Below, in pieces: positions 18,870 through 27,151 of a stretch of DNA of 64,000 bases. Position 1 is the stretch's first letter. Each line of letters opens with the position of its first letter. Under the pieces are notes generated by a model. It ran no database searches, was not told the origin of the DNA, and was given only the letters and a program-made list of their open reading frames with translations. Made by a program: the position numbers and the translations under genes. Source of the stretch: JAXDMU01 sp963762435 (GTDB taxonomy: Bacteria > Pseudomonadota > Alphaproteobacteria > ATCC43930 > CGMCC-115725); assembly GCA_963762435.1 (NCBI GenBank), contig CAVXLN010000010.1, forward strand, positions 553,682 through 617,681, written 5' to 3'.

Positions 18870-20042
18870 ATGCCCGTCAATAACCGCATCGCTCATTTCC
18901 AGGACGAGATGACGGCATGGCGCCGCGATCTGCATGCCCATCCGGAGCTGGGCTTCGAGGAGCATCGGACCTCGGCGATCGTGGCGGAGAAGCTCGCTTC
19001 CTGGGGCATCGAGGTCGAGCGCGGCTTTGCCGGCACCGGCCTCGTCGGCACGCTCAGGGCCGGCACCGGCACGCGCGCGATCGGGCTCAGGGCCGATATG
19101 GACGCGCTGCCGATGACCGAGGCCAACCAGTTCGCCCATGCCTCCACCATTCCCGGGCGCATGCATGGCTGCGGCCATGACGGCCATACCACCATGCTGC
19201 TGGGTGCGGCCAAATACCTGGCCGAGACCAAGAATTTCGACGGCATCGTGCGCTTCATCTTCCAGCCCGCCGAGGAGGGCGGCGGCGGCGGCAAGGTGAT
19301 GATCGAAGACGGGCTGTTCGAGAAGCTGCCGGTCGACGCGGTCTATGGCGTGCATAACGACCCCAACCTGCCGCTGGGCGAGGCCTCGGCCGTGGCCGGG
19401 CCGGTGCAGGCGGCCTCCGACCGGTTCCATATCGACCTCACCGGCAAGGGCGGCCATGCCGCACGCCCGCATCAATCGATCGATCCGGTGCTGGTGGGCG
19501 CCCATATCGTGGTGGCGATCCAGTCGATCCTGAGCCGCGGCGTCGATCCGCTCGACAGTGCGGTCGTCAGCCTGACGCAGTTCCATGCCGGCGAGGCCGA
19601 CAACGTCATTCCGCACACGGCGCGCCTCAGCGGCACGGTGCGCACGCTCAGGCCCGAGGTGCAGGACCGGGTCGAGGCGCTGCTGGGCAATATCGCGGCC
19701 AGCACGGCCGCCGCCCATGGTGCGGTGGCCACGCTGCATTACACGCGGAAATACCCGCCGACGGTCAATCACGCGGCCGAGACCGAGCGCGCCGCCGCGG
19801 CCTTGGGCCAGGTGCTGGGTGCCGACAAGGTGATGCGCGAGCGCCGGCCCTCGATGGGCGGCGAGGATTTCTCCTTCATGCTGCTGGAGCGGCCCGGCGC
19901 CTATCTCAAGCTCGGCCAGGCCACGCCGGCGCGCGGCGGCGTGTCGGTGCACCACCCGAACTATGATTTCAACGACGATCTGCTGCCGATCGGCGCCAGC
20001 TTCTTCTCGACGCTGGTCGAGCAGGAGCTGCGGCGGGGGTAG
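18870..20042 (+). CDS. M20 family amidohydrolase (hippurate/N-acyl amino acid hydrolase type)
   Basis: This is a metal-dependent hydrolase of N-acyl amino acids. The 390-residue product has the M20D motifs LHAHPELGFEE, LRADMDALPM, MHGCGHDGHTTMLL (metal-binding Cys/His), FQPAEEGGGGG (catalytic and metal Glu) and KGGHAARPHQSIDP of the dimerisation lid, with MGGEDFSFM near the C-terminus. No signal peptide is present, so it is cytoplasmic. It diverges from malonyl-CoA decarboxylase and is followed by a hairpin at 20069-20096. Confidence 0.94.
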   Translation: MPVNNRIAHFQDEMTAWRRDLHAHPELGFEEHRTSAIVAEKLASWGIEVERGFAGTGLVGTLRAGTGTRAIGLRADMDALPMTEANQFAHASTIPGRMHGCGHDGHTTMLLGAAKYLAETKNFDGIVRFIFQPAEEGGGGGKVMIEDGLFEKLPVDAVYGVHNDPNLPLGEASAVAGPVQAASDRFHIDLTGKGGHAARPHQSIDPVLVGAHIVVAIQSILSRGVDPLDSAVVSLTQFHAGEADNVIPHTARLSGTVRTLRPEVQDRVEALLGNIAASTAAAHGAVATLHYTRKYPPTVNHAAETERAAAALGQVLGADKVMRERRPSMGGEDFSFMLLERPGAYLKLGQATPARGGVSVHHPNYDFNDDLLPIGASFFSTLVEQELRRG

Positions 20043-20068
20043 CGGATTCAAATGGGCGAGCATCTTCA

Positions 20069-20096
20069 CCCGATCAGGTGAAGTCCCCTGATCGGG
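20069..20096. terminator. Terminator-like hairpin between convergent genes
   Basis: CCCGATCAGG (20069-20078) and CCTGATCGGG (20087-20096) form a perfect 10-bp stem with an 8-base loop. It lies between the M20 gene (+) and the gene ending at 20117 (-). No T run follows on either strand, so intrinsic termination is uncertain. Confidence 0.5.
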
Positions 20097-20116
20097 ATCT
20101 GCTCTTAGACGCCCGG

Positions 20117-21031
20117 TCAGGACGGCCCCTCGCGAGGCCCCGCGCGCACACGGGCGAGGTAGGCCAGATAGGCAGCGGTGGGCGGCAGCTCGTGCGGCCG
20201 GGGGCGAGGCCATGGCTGGGAGACACACTCCTCCGCCAGAGGCTTCGGAGTGCAGGCCTCCTCCGCCGGAGGCATCGGAATGGGGGCTTCCTCCGCCGAT
20301 TCCTCCTCCTCGTCCTCCTCGGACTCGCCCCAGCCCTCGGCCTCAAACCAGGGTTCGGTTTGCCAGCTGTCCCAGACGGGCGGCAGGCGGAGATCGCGGC
20401 AGATGCCGGCGACGATCGCGCCGGTCTTGTGCCGGTCGAACTCGTCCGAGATATCGGCGGCGTCAAGCCGGTCATGGAGATCGGCCAGCAGCCGCTCAGT
20501 GATGCCCTTGTCGTGGGCCCGATCGGTCGCGGTCTCGGGCCGCTCGAGGATGGCCTGCTCGACGGCGCGGCGCACCTCGTCCTTGCGGCGGATCCGGCGT
20601 GCCGATTCGATGGCGAGCGCCCGCTCCTGCCGATCGCCGCGCCGCCAATCCTCGGCCAGCTTGGGCTTCAAGGCCAGCGACTGGCGCACGGCGCGGCCGG
20701 CGCGAGTGAGCGCCAGGACGAGATCGGCCGACGCCGCAGCCGCCGCCTGCTGCTCGGCAAGCGTGGGGGTGGCGGGTGCAGGCGTCTCGGTGGCAGGGGC
20801 TGGGGCCGGGGCGGCCAACGCAAGGATCTGAACCCGCAGCGCCTCGGCCACCTCCATGCCGATCTCGGCCAACCGATCGAGCATCCGCTGATCCTGCTCG
20901 ACCCCACCGGTGCGGGCGCCGCAACAGGCGCAGGCAGCCGACTCCGCCCGAGCCCGTAAGGGATCGGCTTGTGTCGTGTGCGCCATGGCGGCGGATGCGT
21001 GCTCGTTGTTCATGGGACGAAACATGAACAC
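20117..21031 (-). CDS. Uncharacterised protein with acidic C-terminal tract
   Basis: The 304-residue product is unrecognised. It has an N-terminal Cys pair (ACACCGARTG near residue 35), an Ala/Pro-rich linker (about 70-95), a long charged helical middle (100-200), a conserved-looking DEFDRHKTGAIVAGICRDLRLP segment near 210, and a Glu/Asp tract (GESEEDEEEESAEE) followed by Pro-rich sequence. The C-terminal part is encoded by three imperfect copies of a 21-base unit around 20228-20300. A downstream ATG at 21013 is an alternative start. It could be an HTH-less accessory protein of the kind seen in Rhodospirillales; no function is assigned. Confidence 0.6.
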   Translation of the reverse strand: MFMFRPMNNEHASAAMAHTTQADPLRARAESAACACCGARTGGVEQDQRMLDRLAEIGMEVAEALRVQILALAAPAPAPATETPAPATPTLAEQQAAAAASADLVLALTRAGRAVRQSLALKPKLAEDWRRGDRQERALAIESARRIRRKDEVRRAVEQAILERPETATDRAHDKGITERLLADLHDRLDAADISDEFDRHKTGAIVAGICRDLRLPPVWDSWQTEPWFEAEGWGESEEDEEEESAEEAPIPMPPAEEACTPKPLAEECVSQPWPRPRPHELPPTAAYLAYLARVRAGPREGPS

Positions 21032-21293
21032 GTCGGTGGGATGGGGTCAAGGGGTGGCGGCGGGAGGGGTGTGGATAAGTTGGTGGCGGCTCAGACGTGC
21101 GAATTGGCCGGGCGTCTCAAGTTTTCGAGGGCTGCGGCGGGCCGACGGCAGTTCCCTTCGGATGCTGGCTCGATCGGGCGCAGATGAGTGCGATAGTCAA
21201 CGGCTCTTCGATCTTCGCGTCACCGTTGGATTTCCGACGTATCTCAAACGAGGTTGGGTTATGACCTGACCAACGCGCTATGACGGGGTGTTG

Positions 21294-22838
21294 ATGGTGG
21301 ACGAGGAAGTTAGGTTTCAGCGTTTTGATCGCCAATCTGTCACGGACGATCTTTTGAAAGCCTGCAGCGCGCTGTATGCCGACCACTATGGTTATTGGGC
21401 GGATGACGGCGTCCCCGAGCATCTAAAGGGCAAGTCGATCAAGCTATCGCCCGAACGGATTGCCGGCTACTTCGCCGGCGGCGTGGGATGGCTAGCGGCG
21501 GCCTACGTCGGCGAGCAGCTCGTCGGTTACGCAATTGCCGTCCATCTGGAGCTGAGCGCGGGCGGTGTCAGCTGGGTCACGCAGATGGTAGTGCACGAAC
21601 GCTATCAAAATCAGCTGGTTGGTTCGCAGATGCTGAAGTCGATTTGGGGAGATTCGCATGACTTCGCCTGGGGCATCGCATCAGCAAATCCGTTCGCGAT
21701 CCGGGCGCTAGAAAAGGCGACGCGTCGACGTTGCTCACCTGTTTATATGATGAGGCATGAAACAGTAGTTCGCAGCATCATTGGCAAGATTCCCTTCCTG
21801 CATAAATGCACAACTCGGATATCTAATTTTCAAAGCTCAATCAACACGGAATTCTTTCAGGATCTATCCCAAGTAACTGCACGAAAGGATCAAGCATCGA
21901 AGCGAGACCAATGGGTCATGGGAAATATTAATCCCGGAGAAGAATGGCTTGCTATCACGTTTAATAAACAGGCCCAGATCGAATGGACGGACGAAGAATT
22001 TGAGAAATTCACGAGAATGTCCAGCACTATTGTGCGACAGGCGTACGAACGCATGTCGATGCAGGATCCACAAGAAACGCATGCGTGGGCCAAGCCGGAG
22101 CGTGCGGAATCCGAGATAGACTTCCTCGTGAAAGCCATAAAATTGGCGCCCGGAAGCGAGGTAATCGACTTTGGTTGCGGGTCAGGAAGACATTGCAACG
22201 CTCTCGCCAAGAAAGGGGTTTCTGTAACCGGTGTAGATTTTTCGGGAGCCGCGATTGCGAGGGCCCGCAAAAATGCCTCGACTGGTGAAGAATACGTTGA
22301 GGCGGACTGCCGGGATGTGAAGTTGGATAAAATATTCGATGCTGGAATATGCCTATATGACGTTATCGGATCCTTCTCAGATGACGCCTCTAACCAAAAA
22401 ATTCTGGATAACCTGGCAACTCATCTCCGCCCAAACGCTATGGTAGCATTTTCAGTGATGAGCTTTGACTATATGGAAAAAATAGCGATCCACAAAGTGG
22501 GAAATGGAAATGTTCGTAGCAAATTGAACGGCCTGAAAGCAAGCAATACGATGCAGACGAGCGGAGAGATATTTGATCCGGAGTACGTTCTGCTCGATAC
22601 CAGGAACAAAATCGCTTATCGGCGGGAAATTTTTGACAACGGATCGAATCTACGTGTCGAGCAAATTGTGTGCGATCGTCGATTTACCTTCAACGACATA
22701 ACTATTATGTGCGAGGCCGCCGGGCTCAAATTACACGCCATCGGCTATATAGCAGCTGGCAACTTTGGCATGCTCGATCAGCAGCCGGCCGTGCCGACAA
22801 AGGAAATTCTGGTAATCGCCAGGAAATTTCTAATTTAG
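21294..22838 (+). CDS. GNAT acetyltransferase - SAM methyltransferase fusion protein
   Basis: The 514-residue product joins two enzyme domains. Residues about 1-160 are GNAT-like, with WVTQMVVHERYQNQLVGSQML as the acetyl-CoA-binding motif A. Residues about 265-510 are a class I methyltransferase with VIDFGCGSGRHCNALAKKG (motif I), VTGVDFSGAAIARAR and a later LRPNAMVAFSVMSF strand. The middle (160-265) is not recognised. Three 60-base samples counted by hand gave 45% GC at 21301-21360, 68% at 21481-21540 and 43% at 21841-21900. The methyltransferase part is AT-rich for this genome while the GNAT core looks host-like. ATG 21294 follows GGGG. Targets unknown; foreign origin likely. Confidence 0.82.
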   Translation: MVDEEVRFQRFDRQSVTDDLLKACSALYADHYGYWADDGVPEHLKGKSIKLSPERIAGYFAGGVGWLAAAYVGEQLVGYAIAVHLELSAGGVSWVTQMVVHERYQNQLVGSQMLKSIWGDSHDFAWGIASANPFAIRALEKATRRRCSPVYMMRHETVVRSIIGKIPFLHKCTTRISNFQSSINTEFFQDLSQVTARKDQASKRDQWVMGNINPGEEWLAITFNKQAQIEWTDEEFEKFTRMSSTIVRQAYERMSMQDPQETHAWAKPERAESEIDFLVKAIKLAPGSEVIDFGCGSGRHCNALAKKGVSVTGVDFSGAAIARARKNASTGEEYVEADCRDVKLDKIFDAGICLYDVIGSFSDDASNQKILDNLATHLRPNAMVAFSVMSFDYMEKIAIHKVGNGNVRSKLNGLKASNTMQTSGEIFDPEYVLLDTRNKIAYRREIFDNGSNLRVEQIVCDRRFTFNDITIMCEAAGLKLHAIGYIAAGNFGMLDQQPAVPTKEILVIARKFLI

Positions 22839-22847
22839 CTTGGAGAC

Positions 22848-22925
22848 TTCGGTGACATTGCACTTAGCTTGTTGTGCCCGTTGACCTCGAGTTGAACGGT
22901 CGTGGTTAGTGGACCGTCACCGAAA
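22848..22925. repeat. 78-bp MITE-like unit with IS-end-like inverted termini
   Basis: The left end TTCGGTGACATTGCACTTA (22848-22866) is close to the reverse complement of the right end TAGTGGACCGTCACCGAA (22907-22924). It starts 10 bases after the stop of the GNAT-methyltransferase gene. Related single copies are at 25403-25423 and 27623-27643. The ends look like insertion-sequence termini with no transposase between them; that reading is inference. Confidence 0.5.
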
Positions 22926-23045
22926 CTTTTGGTCTTCCCTGGCCGTTCAGCTTTCTCGCAGTGCGGCGAATAAAATAGCGTCAAAAATCGATCAGGATTA
23001 GGAACCTAGTTGGGTTAGAGGTGCGCCTGGAGCAACGAAAAAACC

Positions 23046-24617
23046 TCAATTACATTGCCCTATCTTTCGGCCCGCCGTGTTGACACTTCCCGTCATCAGA
23101 TCAGGATTATCACGACAAAGCAAAACGTCACGGACGCTGTTGTCGACGACATCGACAGGGCCGCGGTTGTCGAGAACGAGCATATTGCCCCCGACGGAAT
23201 TGTCGAACATCAGCGCCGAGTTAGAATTGTTGAAGACCTCGAGATTGCCGCCGACGGTATTGCCACCGCAGAACAGCGGCGCAGACGAACCAATCTGGAC
23301 GGCGGTTCCGTCACTATTCAAGACCATGTTGCCGTAGACCGTTACACCGCACACGGAGTTGTTGGCGCTGCCGGGCGGGATGCTCTGGATTGACAGATTA
23401 CCCTCGACCGTCGCGCCAGGCCCAAGCGTGTAAGTTCCGCGGCCAGCGATAGTCAGATCGCCGCGGATCGTCGAACCGTTGAGGGCGAAGTTGCCACCAA
23501 CCACCCAGACGTTCCCGTCGATCCGGCCTCCGCCGAGGAATATGCAATCCTCCCCAGCGGACACGATCAGATCCCCGCGGAAGGTGCCTTCATAGATCCC
23601 GTTACAGAGGCTCCCGGCAGCGGGCGCGGAGCGCGGCACAGGGATCGGGATGAAGATGCCGAAGCCGTCTGGCGAACCATTACTGAGAATCGTGGCGATG
23701 ATCGTGTTTGTCGCCGTGGCGATCGCTAAAATACTGCCGTTGCCGCTCGCGTCAGCTACGGTCGTGACATAAACTTTGCTGCCATCAGGGCTGACTGCAA
23801 CGCCTCTAGGCGCGCTGCCAACGGGAATTGTTGCGACGACCGTATTGCTTGCTGTGGCAATCACCGACAGATCATTGGAGTTGGTGTTCGCAACGTAGAC
23901 CTTGCTGCCATCAGGGCTGACCGCTACGCCGAGAGGAAAGCTCCCAACGGGAATCGTTGCCGTCATCGTATTGCTCGCTGCGGCGATGACCGACACATCG
24001 TTGGAGTCGGCGTTTGCGGCATAGATGGTACTACCGTCCGGGCTGACCGCTACGCCGATTGGGGTGCTGCCGACGGGAATATTCGATGTCACCGTATTGG
24101 TCGCGGTGGCGATCACCGACACGCTGCTAGAGTCGAAGATCGTGGCATAGACCTTGCTCCCGTCAGGAGCAACCGCCAAGCCGATTGGCCCGCCGGCAAC
24201 AGGGATCGTGGCGGTCACCGCATTGGTCGCAGCGGCAATCACCGACACGCTGCTGGAGGCCGGGTTTGCAACATAAACCCTTCCGCCATCCGGGCTGACC
24301 GTCACGCCAAAAGTGTCGCTACCGACAGGGATCGTAGCAGTCACCTTATTCGTCGCGGTAGCAATCACCGACACGCTATTAGAGCCATTGTTGGTGACAT
24401 AAACCGCGCGACCATCCGGGCTAACCGCCACCCCTAGGGGCCGGTCACCGACAGGAATCGTGGCGATCACTGTATTGCTCGCAGTAGCGATCACCGATAC
24501 ATCGTTCGACCCGAGGTTCGATATGTAGGCGTTTTGCGCGAGCGCTTGAGAGCCGCCGACGAGACCGGCAATGGCAAAGACCGCGAAAGCAAGCCGCCCG
24601 CAAATCCCAAGGTTCAT
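23046..24617 (-). CDS. Exported seven-bladed YVTN beta-propeller protein with beta-repeat C-terminal domain
   Basis: The 523-residue product has a signal peptide (MNLGICGRLAFAVFAIAGLV...ALAQ) and seven repeats of about 42 residues. Each has SVSVIATATNTVTATIPVG, then GVAVSPDGSKVYV, the pattern of YVTN-type propellers. Residues about 340-523 form a separate region of short repeats (GTFRGDLIVSAGEDC, GNVWVVGGNFALNGSTIRGDL, GGNLEVFNNS) resembling right-handed beta-helix or polymer-forming (bactofilin-like) folds, with several Cys residues. It is probably a secreted or surface structural/adhesive protein. The start at 24617 follows GGGGAGGA. Ligand unknown. Confidence 0.82.
   Translation of the reverse strand: MNLGICGRLAFAVFAIAGLVGGSQALAQNAYISNLGSNDVSVIATASNTVIATIPVGDRPLGVAVSPDGRAVYVTNNGSNSVSVIATATNKVTATIPVGSDTFGVTVSPDGGRVYVANPASSSVSVIAAATNAVTATIPVAGGPIGLAVAPDGSKVYATIFDSSSVSVIATATNTVTSNIPVGSTPIGVAVSPDGSTIYAANADSNDVSVIAAASNTMTATIPVGSFPLGVAVSPDGSKVYVANTNSNDLSVIATASNTVVATIPVGSAPRGVAVSPDGSKVYVTTVADASGNGSILAIATATNTIIATILSNGSPDGFGIFIPIPVPRSAPAAGSLCNGIYEGTFRGDLIVSAGEDCIFLGGGRIDGNVWVVGGNFALNGSTIRGDLTIAGRGTYTLGPGATVEGNLSIQSIPPGSANNSVCGVTVYGNMVLNSDGTAVQIGSSAPLFCGGNTVGGNLEVFNNSNSALMFDNSVGGNMLVLDNRGPVDVVDNSVRDVLLCRDNPDLMTGSVNTAGRKIGQCN
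23651..24533 (-). repeat. Seven tandem ~126-bp in-frame repeats encoding propeller blades
   Basis: Each unit encodes one YVTN blade of 42 codons. Units 2-6 are the most alike at the DNA level (recurring GTATTGCTCGC and ACGGGAAT motifs, reading the plus strand). The seventh (left-most) is longer and diverged. Boundaries are approximate. Confidence 0.75.
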
Positions 24618-24853
24618 GACATCCTCCCCGATCACGGGTCGATGTTCGCCGCGAGCGCGAAACGTCGCTCCGTCAATTTCAACTATATAGGAAATCCCGG
24701 CGAGTCAGACGAGAAAAGTAGAGTTATTCTGATATTTTCAATTGATGAGAGAAATCATCCTCGTGTGGCAGGCTAAACAGTCGTGTCACCAGGCGCCCAG
24801 GTGGTTCGGTCGGCTGCCGGACACCTACGCCGAGTTCGAAGGGGTTGGCGCAC

Positions 24854-24863
24854 CCAAATTTGG
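24854..24863. promoter_or_regulatory. Candidate operator of the toxin-antitoxin pair
   Basis: CCAAATTTGG is a perfect 10-bp palindrome, flanked by GCGC on both sides (24848-24851 and 24867-24870), 31 bases upstream of the antitoxin ATG. Antitoxins of this class usually repress their own operon from such a site. The palindrome is seen; its role is inferred. Confidence 0.4.
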
Positions 24864-24894
24864 CGGAGCGCACGATCCGTGGTAGCTTGCTTGA

Positions 24895-25068
24895 ATGGCT
24901 GAATTGAAATCTCTTTTTGACCTCCCGCCCGACCACGCCGCCGAAACCGCGGCGGACGCGGCCGCCGATGCCGAGATCGAGGCGGGGAAGGGCGTGCCGC
25001 ATGAGCGCGTGCGCGAGTGGCTGCGCAAGCTTGCCAACGGCGAAAAACTACCCCCGCCGCATTCGTAA
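24895..25068 (+). CDS. Type II antitoxin (RelB/ParD-like, short)
   Basis: A 57-residue frame starts MAELKSLFDLPPDHAAE and ends VREWLRKLANGEKLPPPHS. An acidic, alanine-rich N-terminal half followed by an RVREWLRKL helix is typical of small antitoxins encoded just before RelE/ParE toxins. The stop at 25068 is 3 bases before the toxin GTG, so the two are coupled. It has no close resemblance to a named subfamily that I can claim. Confidence 0.78.
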   Translation: MAELKSLFDLPPDHAAETAADAAADAEIEAGKGVPHERVREWLRKLANGEKLPPPHS

Positions 25069-25071
25069 GCC

Positions 25072-25350
25072 GTGCGGGTCATCTGGTCGCCGGCGGCTCT
25101 CCGCCATGTTGTGCATGCCTATGAATATCTCGAGGATTTCAATCCGGCCGCTGCCACGGCCCTAGCCGAGGCATTGCTTGCAGCCTGTGATAGTCTGCAA
25201 GACTTCCCTTATCGCGGCCGCCTGGTCCCCGGCACCGACCTGCGTGAGTTGCTGACTGTTCCGCCCTGTCTGATCCGATATCGAGTCGTGGGCGACACGG
25301 TACGCATTCTCCGCGTCCGCCATGGCGCGCGGCGGCCGACTAAGCCTTAG
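25072..25350 (+). CDS. RelE/ParE-family toxin
   Basis: The 92-residue product has the fold-typical pattern: VIWSPAALRHVVHAYEYLEDFNP at the N-terminus, a central FPYRGRLVPGTDLRELLTV and a C-terminal YRVVGDTVRILRVRHGARRP. The RxR/H pattern at the C-terminal strand fits RelE (ribosome-dependent mRNA cleavage) or ParE (gyrase poison); sequence alone does not decide. The start is GTG at 25072, directly after the antitoxin. Confidence 0.88.
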   Translation: MRVIWSPAALRHVVHAYEYLEDFNPAAATALAEALLAACDSLQDFPYRGRLVPGTDLRELLTVPPCLIRYRVVGDTVRILRVRHGARRPTKP

Positions 25351-25402
25351 AGGCTTTACAGAAGTCACTAGAGAAAGCCGCCGCGTGAGGGCGGCGTCAA
25401 TT

Positions 25403-25423
25403 GAGTGCACTGCCACCGAAATA
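25403..25423 (+). repeat. Solo copy of the IS-end-like repeat
   Basis: GAGTGCACTGCCACCGAAAT matches the ends at 22907-22924 and 27623-27643 (consensus AGTGxACxGxCACCGAAA). It lies 17 bases upstream of the ATG of the small gene at 25441, so it also forms part of that gene's 5' region. Confidence 0.5.
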
Positions 25424-25440
25424 CCAGGAGCACGGGGCGC

Positions 25441-25710
25441 ATGTATCGCATCACGCTGGAATGCCATGATGTTCCCGCCGCGGCAGGAGACGAGGCGGCG
25501 CGCGACATCACCGACGCGTTTCGGCTTCACTATCCGCACGAGCACAACGTCATCTGTAATTTCGTGGACGGCAAGCTAAGACTGGTCGCCGAGAACGATT
25601 ACGACCCGGAAGGGCTCAATCTGATGGATGAGTTCTCGGACAATATTTGCGCACACGTCGAGCCCTTCGACGGCGACATCAAGCTGGTCAGCGTGGAAAC
25701 GTTAAGCTGA
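25441..25710 (+). CDS. Small uncharacterised protein (89 aa)
   Basis: The product MYRITLECHDVPAAAGDEAARDIT... is acidic, predicted alpha/beta and without signal peptide or membrane span. ATG at 25441 is preceded by AGGAG at 25426-25430. It has codon usage like the genome core. No family recognised. It lies 90 bases after the toxin and may be a separate transcription unit, because a solo IS-end-like repeat sits between. Confidence 0.6.
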   Translation: MYRITLECHDVPAAAGDEAARDITDAFRLHYPHEHNVICNFVDGKLRLVAENDYDPEGLNLMDEFSDNICAHVEPFDGDIKLVSVETLS

Positions 25711-25830
25711 ATTTGTCCACGCCGCCTCATGAGTTGTTTGAAGCGTCGCGCTAGTTATTGGGACATCCATTGACAGGGTTCCGCCGCCGAGCGAAGAATT
25801 GAAGAGCGCGCCGAAACCTCGAATGACCAA

Positions 25831-26016
25831 CTAATCATCGCTCGCCTTGATTCTCAGATTATCGAGAAAATTCGTAACCAGCGTGATGTCCGAAACCAGC
25901 ATCTGCACCGTCACGATATCACCCGATTTCATCTCAATTCGGAACTCGACCTCGCGCCCTTCCTCGATGACTTGCCCGTGATTGATATGCCGAAATCGGC
26001 CCAGCAGCTTTGCCAT
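25831..26016 (-). CDS. Small uncharacterised protein (61 aa)
   Basis: The product MAKLLGRFRHINHGQVIEEG... is a short mixed alpha/beta protein. It has a central strand-rich section (EVEFRIEMKSGDIVTVQMLVSDI) and a C-terminal helix. No family is recognised. GAGGGGTGA lies upstream of the ATG at 26016. It is the last gene of a minus-strand run (VOC, spermidine-synthase-like, DUF6481), separated from the VOC gene by 50 bases. Confidence 0.5.
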   Translation of the reverse strand: MAKLLGRFRHINHGQVIEEGREVEFRIEMKSGDIVTVQMLVSDITLVTNFLDNLRIKASDD

Positions 26017-26066
26017 GTCTCACCCCTCGCCGATGTCTCGACGCCTACAATTGTCGCCGCAGCCCG

Positions 26067-26447
26067 TTACTTCCGCATCAATCGGGACGGCCAGCCGATG
26101 CGGACCAGCATGCCGTCCGGGCCCGCGATCCCGACCTCGCAAAGCCCCCACTCCCGGTGACGGAGGATTCCGCCCGGGCGGATGATGAGATCGTCGACCC
26201 GGGCCGCGATCGCGTCCACCTCGGGCGTTCGGATGAACACGCCGAAGGGGTTGTGCTCCTCCGGCACCCGCCAAGGACCGGACCCGGCCTGCGTGAGGTT
26301 CACCTCGCAGCCCCAGCCGGTCATGATGACGTAAGCGGCGTCGCCGCCCACGCGGGTGAAGCCCAGCCGCTCCCAGAAGGGGATTGCCGCCGGCAAATCA
26401 TTGTGCGGGACGATGGCGAACGCGCCTACTGTCTCGGGAATCGGCAT
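26067..26447 (-). CDS. VOC (glyoxalase/bleomycin-resistance) fold protein
   Basis: The 126-residue product has the vicinal-oxygen-chelate pattern IVPHNDLPAAIPFWERLGFTRV at the N-terminal module and GVFIRTPEVDAIAARVDDL plus GLCEVGIAGPDGMLVRIG in the second. Metal-ligand candidates are the first-strand His and the late Glu. The start at 26447 follows AAGGAG. Its 5' end overlaps the 3' end of the upstream methyltransferase-fold gene by 50 bases. Confidence 0.82.
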   Translation of the reverse strand: MPIPETVGAFAIVPHNDLPAAIPFWERLGFTRVGGDAAYVIMTGWGCEVNLTQAGSGPWRVPEEHNPFGVFIRTPEVDAIAARVDDLIIRPGGILRHREWGLCEVGIAGPDGMLVRIGWPSRLMRK

Positions 26448-27135
26448 GGTGCGTCTCCTTGGCTGCGACACTGGCCAGCCAGATCACATGGCGGGCGCCA
26501 CTGCGGCCGGCGGTGGCGCGGACGCGGATCTCCTCGACCGCAAAGCCTAGCTTCTTGAGCAGCTTGGCGAAAGGCTGGTCGGGGGCGGCCGACCAGATTG
26601 CCAGCACGCCGCCTGGCTTGAGCGCCGCTTGCGCCAGACCGAGGCCGGCCGCGTCGTAGAGGCTGTCGTTGGCGGTGCGCGTCAGCCCGGCCGGGCCGTT
26701 GTCGATATCGAGCAGGATGGCGTCATATGTCGAACGTCGGGACCGGATCAGCTCGCCGACATCGCCCTGATGCAGGGTCACGCGCGGATCGTCGAGGCTG
26801 GTGCCGTGGAGGTCCGCCATCGGGCCGCGCGCCCATTCGGTCACTGCCGGCACCAGCTCGGCCACGGTGATGCTGGCATCGGGCGGTGCCGCGGCCAAGG
26901 CGGCGCGCAGGGTGAAGCCCATGCCGAGGCCGCCGATCAGGATATGCGCGTTGCGGCGCCGGCGGATCCGTTCGCACGGCAATGTGGCCAGCGCCTCCTC
27001 GGAGCCGCTCATGCGGCTGTTCATCAGCTCGTTATGGCCGAGCATGATCGAGAATTCGGCACCGCGCCGCATCAGGCGCAGCTCCTCCGTGCCGCCGGGA
27101 ATGCTCGATGTGTCGAGCTTGATCCAGGGGATCAT
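26398..27135 (-). CDS. Spermidine synthase-like (SAM-binding) protein
   Basis: The 245-residue protein has a spermidine-synthase/methyltransferase Rossmann core: HILIGGLGMGFTLRAAL (motif I), ITVAELVPAVTEWARG and YDAILLDIDNGPAGLTR (motif with the DxDN acidic pair). The family includes many proteins of unknown substrate. Start MIPWIKLDTS at 27135 was chosen because the upstream frame is arginine-rich antisense to nothing conserved. It overlaps the VOC gene downstream, indicating one transcription unit. Confidence 0.8.
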   Translation of the reverse strand: MIPWIKLDTSSIPGGTEELRLMRRGAEFSIMLGHNELMNSRMSGSEEALATLPCERIRRRRNAHILIGGLGMGFTLRAALAAAPPDASITVAELVPAVTEWARGPMADLHGTSLDDPRVTLHQGDVGELIRSRRSTYDAILLDIDNGPAGLTRTANDSLYDAAGLGLAQAALKPGGVLAIWSAAPDQPFAKLLKKLGFAVEEIRVRATAGRSGARHVIWLASVAAKETHHADSRDSRRVRHRPAQ

Positions 27136-27151
27136 CGCCGGGGCGGAGACC

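Noticed and set aside
23651..24533. Regular ~126-bp repeats considered as a CRISPR-like array
   Set aside because: Repeats are in-frame, coding, without short spacers, and each encodes a propeller blade.
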